37,002 nt of DNA, taken from positions 1-37,002 of the forward strand of contig MU621264.1 in NCBI GenBank assembly GCA_025399215.1, in the 5' to 3' direction. The position numbers were made by a program, and so were the translations under genes. The notes under the pieces were generated by a model that made no database searches, had not been told where the DNA came from, and saw only the letters and a program-made list of their open reading frames with translations. The stretch comes from Globomyces pollinis-pini (taxonomy: Eukaryota > Chytridiomycota > Chytridiomycetes > Rhizophydiales > Globomycetaceae). Positions 9,646 through 19,629 of the stretch are shown one piece after another; the first letter of the stretch is position 1; the number at the start of each line of letters is the position of its first letter.

Positions 9646-10614
9646 TTATTGGTAAATTCCCCAACCAACTTGTGGAGTAACAGTTTGTCCAACAATAGTT
9701 GGGTTAAGGAATCCAGCCACGAATTCCAAGTCAATATCACCTTGATCACATTCAAAAACGAATGGGACTTGAGTAAAACCAGTTTTGAAGGAAGACCAAC
9801 ATGAGACACTAGAGTTACCGACCAAATTAGGAAACAAATCAAGAATCCACCCAGAAATCTCATAGTTACCTGATCCTGATCGATACTTGTAGATGGATTG
9901 CCAAAATGGGTTAGAGCTTTCTTGTTGTGGGTTCTTTATTGCAGAGGTAAAATTTCTTAAAATAGGAAGTAATTTGGATTTCCATTCTTCCAGTTGAAAC
10001 TCGATAGGGATTTTTTCGACTGTTTGAATGATACTATTCCAATCATCAACAGTTCCTTTGATTTGAATTCTAGGAATTCCACATCGTGTATTGACTCTGT
10101 ATTTGAAGAAAGATTTCATTGATCCCATCAAACCAATCGTATTCACAATACTTCGAACTTTACTAGTAGTAGAGAAGTTCAATGATAATTGAGAGGCAAA
10201 ACCTGTGGTTGTTTCCTTTACAATTTTTTGATCAAATTCATCAAATACTGATAGCCAGCTATCCAAATCGGCTTGCAAATGCATACCGGGTCTCCGAATC
10301 AAGATATCTTTCTTTCCTTCAAACTTAATTCCCAATAATGCCCTATACTTTTCAGGGTTCGCATTGATGTGATCACCCAACCCAAAATTAATAATGGTCC
10401 AGACATCATCAGGAGAAACACTGAAATCTAAATGATATCTGAAAGCAGTATGTAAAGCCAATATCAACCCATGTTGATTATCGGTATAAAATTGATCACC
10501 ATGTAACTTTTGTTTTTCGTAGAGGTTATTAGGTGATGGAAGAGCGTCTCCATCCCATTCTGATTTTAAACTTTCGTCCAAATTCAAGGTTGTTGTTGCA
10601 GTTTGAGAAATCAT
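9646..10614 (-). CDS. DUF4419 domain protein
   Basis: Single-exon protein of 322 aa. The N-terminal segment around residues 39-77 (HGDQFY..., SPDDVWTII) and the C-terminal end (FVAGFLN..., PQVGWGIY) fit the DUF4419 family: a His-Gly start, the Ser-Pro-Asp-Asp-Val-Trp motif, and a closing Gly-Trp segment. No signal peptide or membrane segment is seen, so a soluble cytosolic or nuclear location is likely. The biochemical function of the family is not known to me. It lies tail-to-tail with Tyr4 and head-to-head, 545 bp away, with the gene starting at 11160. Family recognition is from memory of the motifs; a profile search would settle it. Confidence 0.7.
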   Translation of the reverse strand: MISQTATTTLNLDESLKSEWDGDALPSPNNLYEKQKLHGDQFYTDNQHGLILALHTAFRYHLDFSVSPDDVWTIINFGLGDHINANPEKYRALLGIKFEGKKDILIRRPGMHLQADLDSWLSVFDEFDQKIVKETTTGFASQLSLNFSTTSKVRSIVNTIGLMGSMKSFFKYRVNTRCGIPRIQIKGTVDDWNSIIQTVEKIPIEFQLEEWKSKLLPILRNFTSAIKNPQQESSNPFWQSIYKYRSGSGNYEISGWILDLFPNLVGNSSVSCWSSFKTGFTQVPFVFECDQGDIDLEFVAGFLNPTIVGQTVTPQVGWGIYQ

Positions 10615-11159
10615 TGTAAAGAAATCAAAAGAAATTTGAGACCAAAAAAGTCATGAATGAGTCAGGCGAATGTCCATCACAAGATAGTACAAAGTAATTT
10701 AAAGCAAAAATAGATGGAATTCAATCACCAGCTAGATGAAGTGAAAGGAAAGAAATAGGATTAGACTACCATTGATTTCTGTGAAATCGAATCAATTTAA
10801 TCTCAGCTAACGGAATTATAACAATCAAAAAGAGTCCATGATCCGATTAAAAACAATTCATTAAAATCCAAATAAACTTTAAATTAGTCCTAAATCAATA
10901 AATGAAAGATAAAACGACAGGTGATGGCTGTCAATATTTCTTTCACGTGAAAATTGTAGATACCAATATTCTAATCAATCGATACATCTAAACCGAGATT
11001 ATTTTAGAGTCATCCTAATCCAAATAAATTATCAAAAGTAATGATATGGTAAGTTCTGAAATACTTTGAATCCATTCCGTGATTCCTTCTTTTGTACCAC
11101 CATAAGCCTTTTCCATCTAAAACATTCACTTTTAACCTTCAAAGAAATTTCAATTGGAA
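10615..11159. other. Divergent intergenic region
   Basis: Shared upstream DNA of the DUF4419 gene and the gene at 11160. AT-rich; I see no ORF, RNA gene or repeat in it. Confidence 0.5.
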
Positions 11160-12759
11160 ATGGATGATATTCAAAGTGAACAATGGTGGATTGTCGTTGT
11201 GAAATATACTTTACCCTTGGTTATTGCTGTACTTGTACTGTATAATATGAAGAAAGGAGACAGTACTTCACAAACAACCGATAGTAACTATCTCGATTAA
11301 TGAAATAGAACCTGTTGTAAAAACTTATCAAATTCATAAAGAACGAAGCAAATTGAACTCTAAAGAATTGAATCATCATGAAAACATACAACCAAAGGGA
11401 GAAATGATTTGTAATTTTATTTAATTCTAACTGTAAGGTGAGGAATTGGAAAATGTCCATGAAGGCCGGGATTCAATTAAAAGCAATCGAGAAGATGAAT
11501 TATTGGGTACAACCATAACTGATGATAATCATCTTGAAAGCCCAACTAATACTCAAGACGATGAAGTCAAACAAAATGTTGCAAATAGTACAACCAACGG
11601 CAATAGTTTGGGTAGTGACCTGTCAGAGTTTGTTAATGACGAGATACCTTCTGTGATGTCTGAGAACAACGATGATACTGTAAACCTTTTGGTGAATAAT
11701 TTGCATTCTACCGAAGGAGTGAGTCTAGATGAAAGAGTATCATCATTTGAACCAGAGTCTGATGTTGAAGTACCTGGTCAAATAGCTCGTACAGAAGAAG
11801 TTGATAAGACCTTAAATGCAAATATTATTGATAACAATTCTGTTGGAGTGGAGACGGTTACTATTGTCACTGAAAGTGATGAATCAAAGAATCCAGAGTC
11901 AAGTGTTGAACTAGATGCTGATATAGATAATGCTCAATATGAACATCAGCAAAACAAGCACGGGGACGAACTGAAGGCAACACCAGAAGCCAACATGGGA
12001 AATAATGATCATCAAAGTGAAAGCGAAACTCTGAGCGAATCCACAGACGTCAACAAAAATAGCGTATTTGATGTATTGGGGTCGAAATCTTTCGCTGTGA
12101 CATCAAAGGAGAATGATTGTTCAGGTAAGACATGAAAAGTCTCAATCAAAGGGTCTCCCAAAAGTTTCACTTCGGAGCAAATTAAAGCTGAATTCTTTGA
12201 AGATATATCGATTGGCGATTGTGATTATCAAAATGGTATGTCAGTAGAATCTAAACAAAGGTATATCTGCAGTCCTTTTTTGCAACACACCAGACGACAT
12301 TAATGGTGAATTAGACACAGGTATTTATAACCATTATTGAATTTAGATTCATCTGCTTTGGAATGCGAGTTAGATACAGATAAATGTAAGTCAATTGTTT
12401 CCTGAATTTAAGCTTTAGTGAAAAAATTACAAGCTACAATTCCCAACTATGCAGAATCTCAATCAGGTAGAACTTTGTTAATTCATACTTTAGTCGAACT
12501 TCAACCCAATGAGCTTAATCAAGTAGTCCTTCATAAACAGCTTCATGGTAATTTTCAGCACATTTACAAGAACATAGTTGCAGATATGACACCTGAGAAT
12601 GTATTAGATTATTTACATCCAGCAGTAGCCTTACCTTTCCAAATTTCCGAAAAAGTCTTTGAGTTTGCTGTTGATTTAGCAGTTACTGGATTAAAGGTGA
12701 CTTTCAGTCCTGTCTCGTATCTGATTGCAAAACCAACGAAACGAATAACTTATCAATAA
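11160..12759 (+). CDS. Acidic single-pass membrane protein, unknown function, 7 exons
   Basis: Not recognised. Reconstructed as join(11160..11283, 11309..11410, 11438..12124, 12152..12235, 12261..12320, 12347..12385, 12413..12759), 480 aa. Introns are 25, 27, 27, 25, 26 and 27 bp; each keeps the frame and most carry a TAA-type branch site. The last acceptor may instead be at 12418, shortening the protein by two residues. Residues about 9-29 form one hydrophobic helix (WWIVVVKYTLPLVIAVLVLY) after a short acidic N-terminus, then KK, suggesting a signal anchor. A long Asp/Glu/Asn/Ser-rich, probably disordered region follows. The last ~110 residues are more ordered (NYAESQSGRTLLIHTLVEL, then an amphipathic stretch up to VSYLIAKP). 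The first exon, read alone, stops after 46 codons. Exon joins are inferred, so confidence is moderate. Confidence 0.65.
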
Positions 12760-12858
12760 ACTCATCTTTATATTACTCGAACTTTTTGATTTCTGGGACA
12801 GAAACCAATTGTTGCACAAAATGAAATGAATTTGATTGTTTTTGAGTTACCCACTTTC

Positions 12859-15125
12859 ATGAGACGATCGTCCAGAAACCCGGTATCAAAACCAAAGACC
12901 GACAACCCAACACCATCTGATGAATTAGTATTTGAAGATTTAGTTTTCAGTGGTTCTACTCAAGTAATGAAAACTGTATCGAAACTCATCACTGATAATG
13001 GTGGAAAAGTATCCAACACCGTGTCAAAGAATGTAAGAAGTATCAAATATAATGGTAATAGGTTAAATACTTTCTTGCTATCAAGGATGATTTTGATAAA
13101 CCAACCGCAAAGTTGAAGAAAGCAATTGAACTTCAGATTCCAATTGTATCTGAAGAATTCATCAAAGAATCCATTGATAAAGAAATACTATTGGATTACA
13201 ATGCTTATATTGTCAAGGTTGATGATAAACAATCTCCTAAACGACAAAAATTGGATGCAGTTGTGGAACCAGACTCGGATTCTGAAACAGCCAAAGAAAC
13301 TACCAAAGAGACGGAAAAAGTAAAAGAAACAGAAGTAGTTGAAGATGGGAAGGTCTATCTTCCAGATGTGGATACTCTTTGTCCGAACTGGCATTCAAAA
13401 ACGGTATTTTATGAAGGAGAACAAGTTTATGGTAATTATAGTATCTAACTTGTTATAGATGCAATGTTGAATCAAACAGATATCAAAGCAAATGCAAACA
13501 AATTTTACATGTTTGTATTTTGATATTAACTATAGATTACAATTACTTCAAGACAAATCTGGGAATGAGTATTATGTATGGGCAAGGTTTTGAATAAGAA
13601 ATCATTTATTCTTAGATGGGGTCGTGTAGGAGTAAACGGTCAAAATTCATTTACAAGTTACAACAATCTTGCTTCAGCCAAAAAACAATTCATGGCTAAA
13701 TTCAAAGATAAGGTAATTGAAATTAAGTTTGATATGTATAGACTAAAAACAATTGGGATGACCGTAAAGATTTTAAAAAAGTACCTGGAAAGGTATATTT
13801 AAATTAATATGAACCCCTAGTATTTCCTGATTGAACGTGATTTCTCACATAACGATGAAATCGTGGAGGAAAAGGAAGAAGTAAAGCTAAATCCAACTAT
13901 TCAAGCATTACCCGAATCAAAGTTAAATCCACAGTTAAAGAGTCTAATGGAATTGATATTCAATATGAAGATGATGGAAGAACAAATGAATACGATGGGT
14001 TATGATGCTAAGAAAATGCCATTGGGAAAATTAAGTAAATCCAACATTCAAAAGGTACTCACTGCCAAATGTATAACATTTTAGGGATACAATGTATTAA
14101 AACAAATTAGTGATGTATTAAATCAAGTACCAATGGATGGAAATTTGTTAACAGACCTGAGTTCCGAGTTCTACACTATTATTCCTCACGCCTTTGGATT
14201 TAAAAAAGCTCCTGTCATCAATACCGCTGCTGCCTTGGCAGCCAAATTGTCTATGGTGGAAGCTTTGGCAGATATTGAAATCGCCGCCAATTTAATCAAA
14301 TCGATTCAAAATGATGTGACTGAAAATCCTATTGATCGTCATTATCAATCATTAAATCGTACCATTGAACCAATTGATAAAAAATCCGATACGTATTTCA
14401 TTAATATTACTTATCCTAGGTTTAAATTACTTGATCAATATTTGCATGATACTCATGGACAAACGCATAGTCATTATAAACTTGAAATATTGGATGCATT
14501 TGAATGTAACTTTTTATATTTAATTGTAGTGGACCATGAACATGAAAATAAACGATTTGATGTAAAGGTGAATGATGATAAATTGGATAACAAGATGTTA
14601 TTATGGCACGGAAGTCGATTAACGAATTTTGTTGGGATATTGAGTCAAGGATTACGTATCGCACCACCTGAAGCACCTGTAACAGGGTATATGTTTGGAA
14701 AAGGAGTGTATTTTGCAGATATGGTTTCTAAGTCTGCCAATTACTGTTTTACAAGGTAAAAGTATGCTGTTTATTTATTTTAGTCGACAAAATAACGTTG
14801 GGATTTTGTTATTATGTGAAGTTGCTTTAGGAAAGACTAACGAACTCTTCAGTGCTGATTATGACGCTGCCCAAAAATTGAAGACTACTGGTTGTCATTC
14901 GACTTTAGGTGTTGGTAGAACAAAACCTGATCCAAAAACATTTGCCAAGATTGGGGATGTCACTGTACCAGTTGGCAAACCTGTAGATGCTGATTTACCT
15001 GCACAAGCATACCTTCAGTATAATGAATACATTGTATGTTTTATTGTGTTGCTAATTCATTCTAGGTTTATTCAGTTGATCAAATCAAGATCAAGTATTT
15101 GTTGAAAACCAAATTCAAATACTAA
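12859..15125 (+). CDS. Poly(ADP-ribose) polymerase (BRCT-WGR-regulatory-catalytic)
   Basis: Transfers ADP-ribose from NAD+ to proteins, mainly in nuclear DNA-damage signalling. join(12859..13032, 13062..13431, 13459..13510, 13536..13586, 13616..13712, 13742..13792, 13821..14054, 14085..14755, 14784..15033, 15066..15125), 669 aa; all nine introns are 25-32 bp. Domains in order: BRCT (about 25-110, with VSKNVKYFLAIKDD spanning intron 1), an acidic/Lys linker, WGR (FYILQLLQDKSG...WARWGRVG), the helical regulatory domain (LPLGKLSK-type motif: MPLGKLSKSNIQKGYNVL), and the ART catalytic domain. The triad is intact: H518 (LLWHGSR), Y563 (SKSANYC) and E648 (NEYIVYS), so true polymer synthesis is expected. 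There are no zinc fingers, the usual fungal layout. The start at 12859 is preferred over the in-frame 12826 ATG without strong evidence. Confidence 0.93.
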
Positions 15126-15513
15126 ATTTCAAAATCGTTTCAAATAAAGAGAACGAACTTTATAGCATCCAAGATGATTCGTGTATGTTTGGACTTTTAT
15201 TGAGTGTGAATTAACTGAACTATGTACTATGTTTAAACGTATACCGTGTTAGGCAGGTTCTTGGACTTCGGCCCAACGATGAGTGGTAACTCAGAACTTG
15301 ATGGACACTACATGAAATTCAATGATTTTCAACAATGTAGGTGTTTCAACAACATTCAATAATTACTCTATTCATTCCTGTTAGTTAGGCTCATAAGAGG
15401 AAGAATAATGGCTAACACTCACCAATAAGCAGAAACTCAAGTCGACTGAAGGGATGTAGATTTCATTGAGTGATAAATGTGATTTATTTGGAAATTGGGT
15501 AAAATCGCACAAA
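15126..15513. other. Convergent intergenic region after PARP
   Basis: 3' flanks of PARP and of the small secreted protein gene. No tRNA-like or coding signal found. Confidence 0.45.
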
Positions 15514-15526
15514 TTAACATTGTGCG
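15506..15526. repeat. Perfect stem-loop around the stop codon of the 15514-16005 gene
   Basis: CGCACAA (15506-15512) and TTGTGCG (15520-15526) form a 7-bp perfect stem with a 7-nt loop that contains the TAA stop of the minus-strand gene. Confidence 0.6.
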
Positions 15527-16005
15527 TTAATATAATAAAGTCCCTTTTCAGTTTGAATTGGACGGCATCCAGCATCGTTGTTGGCGGTTCCAACAACTCT
15601 ACCTTCTCCAGAACATTGGCTGTCTCCTCCATAGGTAATAGCACTTGGGACACCTCCAACACATGAGAGTTTGTTGAAAGATTCGTTTTCCCAGAAACAA
15701 GTATCTCTTGGGAAAGATCTGGCAGCAAACATACAACCAGCATCGAAGTAGACAACAACATCGTTAGGAGCAAAAGAGTTAGGGATGCTGATTTTGCTTT
15801 GTGGGGCAACAACTGGGGCAGTGGAAGGAGTGGAAACTGAAGCAGCGCAAGAGTTGCTGGTGAAGAAAGAGGTGAAGAAAGATCCCAAGAGAACCAAGTT
15901 CATGGCCAAGGAAACCAACAACCATTTGTGGCTGGCCATAGCACAACGCGACTTGACGACAGTTCCGGTAGTAAGAACGAGAGGGTCTTTAGATTGCATA
16001 TCCAT
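15514..16005 (-). CDS. Small cysteine-containing secreted or membrane-anchored protein, highly biased codons
   Basis: Not recognised. Single-exon 163-aa protein. A hydrophobic segment at about 26-48 (WLLVSLAMNLVLLGSFF) follows a short polar N-terminus, so it is either a signal peptide from the internal Met (MASHKW) or a type II anchor. A short Pro/Thr/Ser linker and a compact C-terminal domain follow, with cysteines in DAGCMF, DTCFWE, LSCVGG, SQCSGE, AGCRPI and a terminal NAQC: six, suggesting three disulfides. Codon choice is strikingly biased toward C-ending codons (TTC, AAC, GTC) and AAG compared with its neighbours, typical of a highly expressed gene. A TATA-like TATTTAAAG lies about 33-41 bp before the ATG. 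A perfect stem-loop encloses the stop codon. Divergent from the F-box/LRR gene. Confidence 0.75.
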   Translation of the reverse strand: MDMQSKDPLVLTTGTVVKSRCAMASHKWLLVSLAMNLVLLGSFFTSFFTSNSCAASVSTPSTAPVVAPQSKISIPNSFAPNDVVVYFDAGCMFAARSFPRDTCFWENESFNKLSCVGGVPSAITYGGDSQCSGEGRVVGTANNDAGCRPIQTEKGLYYINAQC

Positions 16006-16507
16006 TTTGAATTCGTAAATGAATGGGGACCTCTGTCTTTAAATACTAAAATCTGACAGGAGCCACCAAAGCCTGTTTTGGCCTTGAACTCCCCATTTCA
16101 GACATTGGTTTCACTGAAATAAAGAACAGAAACAATATTGATAGATAAACAATATGCAACTTCGCCGACGCGGGATGAGCAATTAGTGGATGGTGCAAAT
16201 GTGTGACCACCTCCAATCAAGTTATTGCATGTATGGCATATTTTTCAACTTGGCTGTCAACAACTTACAGGTTGATGGTAAGTCACTCTTTGTTACTGTT
16301 TATTACCATGAACATGGGGTTTGTACTGTGATACACAAAACGGACTTCAATAATGCTGAAATGATTGTGAATTCTTTATTTTTCTTTATTTTTACCTTGT
16401 AAATGAGTGTGGAGTCCAAATAAAAAAAATATCCCTTTGATACCTAATTCCAATAAAAATACTCATTTGATTGTGCAAGATGTTGATTTGTCGAATTTTT
16501 ACCAATC
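16006..16507. other. Divergent intergenic region
   Basis: Upstream DNA of the small secreted protein gene and the F-box/LRR gene. An open stretch at 16190-16402 has no recognisable content and unlike codon use, so I leave it out. Confidence 0.45.
16038..16046 (-). promoter_or_regulatory. TATA-like box of the small secreted protein gene
   Basis: On the minus strand TATTTAAAG, about 33-41 bp before the ATG at 16005. Confidence 0.5.
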
Positions 16508-17844
16508 ATGATTTTCAATTTATTCTCGGTGCCAAGTCCTTTGCTTGCTGAAATATTGAAGTATTTAAATCCAAAAGATCAAAGCAGTTTTGTTTCAACT
16601 TGTCGTTACTTTGATCAATACAGAAGTAATCTGTTCCAAACCAGCAAATATTTAACTATTCAAAATCATTTTGATGAATCTAAATTATCGGACTTTATCC
16701 TGAATAATATTCAATCCTTAGAGGTGCATTCAAATTAACTGATATATAGGTATAAATCACACTGATGTTATAACAGTCAGGTATCCTCACATTTCCTTTT
16801 TACCAAACAAGGTATTATTGTCTACTACTCACCTATCAAGGTATCATTAGTTCAAATCCTAATAGAAAGGTTGCTACTAACGATATTAATTGGGATAAAT
16901 TGGGCAGGTTTAAAAAGATTTTACGTTTAGATCTTGTCAGTCATGACAGTATCAACAGGATGGATATTCCTCCATTGACTCACTTTACAAACTTGAAATC
17001 GCTCAATATTCGTCACACTTGTGTTGACAATTTGGACCCTATATCTGGCTTGATCAATTTACAATCTCTCCAGTTAAATTACATGCATATATCGGATATT
17101 CGTTTTCTATCGGATTTAATGCAATTAAACACTCTTGCTTTAAATTTTAATAGGGCCGAAACTCTTGATATCTCTCCAGTGAGTAATCTAAAACGACTCA
17201 AAAAATTGGAATTAGAACAATCTGGAATAAATGATCTGGAGCCACTGTGCCATTTAGAAGATTTACAATATCTGGATGTTTCTCGATTAATTGGTCGTGA
17301 TCTTTCCCCAATTGTAAAAATCAAAAGCCTTGAAACTCTCAGGATAACCCATAATCAAATACCTGATCTGACCATATACTCTTCTCTTCCAAATCTTCAC
17401 ACTTTAGATTTAGCAGGATCCAGTTTCGACGTGTCTGGCCTTTCGGCATTTACTAGTATACAAAATTTAACCGTAAACAGAACTAGTAATCCTGCTTTAT
17501 TGGTTTCAATATCTACGTTAACAACAATGACTTCCCTGCATCTTTGGAGAAATAGCATTTCAGATGTATCTCATTTATCTAATTTACTCAATCTTGTTTC
17601 GTTAAACTTGGCTGAAAACAAAATTGTTGATGTTTCCCCATTATCGAGGCTAACCAAATTGCAAAAACTGAATTTATTTTTGAATCAAGTTAAAGATGTT
17701 TCTGCTCTTTCCACATTATATAACCTTAAAATGATCGATTTGATGGCTAACCCAGTCACTGAATTCTCTTCATTATCAAAAATTAAAGGTTTGATCATCA
17801 AAAGGAATTATAAACAAAATTCATTATGGACTCCAACGTGTTAA
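16508..17844 (+). CDS. F-box/leucine-rich-repeat protein
   Basis: Likely substrate receptor of an SCF ubiquitin ligase. Residues about 7-45 fit an F-box (VPSPLLAEILKYLNPKDQS, then STCRYFDQY). The rest is about eleven 22-residue LRRs of the L..L..L.L..N.I.D.SPL type, closer in look to internalin/SDS22 repeats than to the Cys-containing repeats of many fungal F-box proteins. Proposed CDS is join(16508..16723, 16777..17844), 427 aa, with a 53-bp intron made of two abutting GT...AG units (16724-16749 and 16750-16776). The joint region encoded by 16777-16860 is poorly conserved-looking and may hide further small introns, since several more AG/GT junctions lie in it. From 16866 on the frame is secure. 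The next gene downstream is the PP2C-like gene, same strand, 143 bp away. Confidence 0.75.
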
Positions 17845-17987
17845 ATCAACGTGAATAAACACTATTGTATTGTTTTCGTGTTGTAATGAAGTCGAGTCAT
17901 ATTGTAATTTAGTGTAGGCTGATGGTTCCGCCCACCACAAGATGTTTATAACTTGAAATTTTCGAACAACTGCCCCTTTAAGAAAAG

Positions 17988-19534
17988 ATGTCACTACTGG
18001 ATCAATTTATTACAGAGTTATCCAAACCAATTAAAGAAGATGATGTTCAAATCAATATGATGGATCGAGTATGGTTCAGTTTACAGCGAAAGAACGATCC
18101 AAAGTTCACAATTCAACTTTGGAAAAAGCATCAGATTTTATATGATTTATGGAATCAAGTGATCAAATCTAGTACTAAATATGATCCCACTTATTTGGCT
18201 AATGCTTACCAACGATTTCTTGGATTCCAATCATTTTGGCTTGCCAGATTTCTAGATCCAAACGAAACCAATTACAAAAACTTTATTAAATCATCCATCA
18301 ATCCGTTGTTAGTACCTGTATTAATGGAAACGAGTGGTTGGAGATGTTTAGTAAGAGAATTCATTCCAAATGATTATAATGATTCATTACAAACCATTCA
18401 AATTCAACCGTTTGGCACTTTCAATGCCTTTCATCGTAGTTATGGTGAACCAGCTATGGATTCTACTAAGTTTAAGTTAAATGGAATGGATTTGAATCAG
18501 ATGTGGAGCACCATTACTGATCAAAAAACTGTGTTTGACACACCTAGTTTATGGACAGATACTTATGCAAAAGTTCCTGATGAAAATGGTGTGTTGAAAT
18601 CACTAAACTACCCAAATGCGGATGCCTTTGGAATTTTGAAGAGCACCAATAATTCATTTGCGGGTGCTCTATTTGATGGTTCAGGTTCAGGTTCCAAACC
18701 GTACTATGCAGCTAACATCGGTGTCTTGACTTTTCTCCGATTATGCGAAGAAGGGTTAGTAAACGTGAAGACATTGAAAGAAGTCCAAGAATTTCTGATT
18801 GCATCCTATTGGAAAGTACATAAAGTATTGAGTGATATGGAAGAATGTGGAAATGCAACAGTTGTTTTTTACATTGGATGTAAGACTACAGACAATAAGT
18901 TTGTCACTAGTTTTTTAATGGCAGGAGGTAAACCACATCAACTAAACTTTCTTTAGATGTGGAAATCTTTAGAGTATCAAAAGAAAATAAAGTGGATAAT
19001 TTACAGTTGATATCACCGTTTGCCAGATTATCCACATCATCTGCTCCAGGAGGGATTGGAAGAGGGTGGGATACCTCATTATTGGAAAACTCTAATTTAC
19101 AAATCGGTTCTGTATTTTGTCAACCTGGAGATAGACTATTATGTTGTTCCGATGGACTGGGTGATAATCTTGAAGCTGTCAATTCCTTAAAACCACAGGA
19201 TATCCCATGTTTGACTGGAATCAATACTTGGAAAGAATTGCATAAAGGGTGCAAAGATCCATGCTGGATTTGGTGTATGCATAATGAAAAGGCAAATAAT
19301 CTCCAAAAAATAATTAACCAAGCGCAAGTGGACCAATGGCCAAATATGCTGAAGGAGTATTTGTTTGATAAGGTCATCTATGATCATGAATTGTATAAAG
19401 ATACTGAATACTTGACTGGTGATCGATTAAAGCAGTGTGAAATGGTTGATGCTTTGAAGTTAAAATATGATACAAATGGGATTATTAGGGGTAAAATGGA
19501 TCATTGTGGTATTAGTATACTGGTTATTGATTGA
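17988..19534 (+). CDS. PPM/PP2C-type Ser/Thr phosphatase with unrecognised N-terminal region
   Basis: Metal-dependent protein phosphatase. join(17988..18927, 18957..19534), 505 aa; the 29-bp intron has a CTAAAC branch site and its removal creates the key AGD motif. Residues about 1-200 are not recognised: helix-rich, with many Trp, Phe and Tyr, and no signal peptide. The phosphatase domain runs from about 205 to 505. Metal-binding motifs seen are D230 (ALFDGSGSG), D314 (MAGDVEI), D379 and D383 (CCSDGLGDNLE), and D495 (KMDHCGISILVID). The last motif has D-H where most family members have D-D or D-N, but the aspartate itself is kept, so an active enzyme is plausible. The substrate cannot be told from the sequence. 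Ends 95 bp from convergent Tyr5. Confidence 0.8.
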
Positions 19535-19629
19535 ATGAATCAACATTTCACTCCACTCATATATTACTTCTACTCATAAATTATTTGAGAAATCGGAATG
19601 TATATGGTGTTTATTACACGATGATTTGT

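Noticed and set aside
15381..15812. 143-codon minus-strand ORF overlapping the small secreted protein gene
   Set aside because: Different frame of a gene with strong codon bias, signal segment and promoter; composition is not protein-like.
16190..16402. 70-codon ORF between divergent genes
   Set aside because: No recognisable content, not joined by plausible introns, codon use unlike its neighbours.
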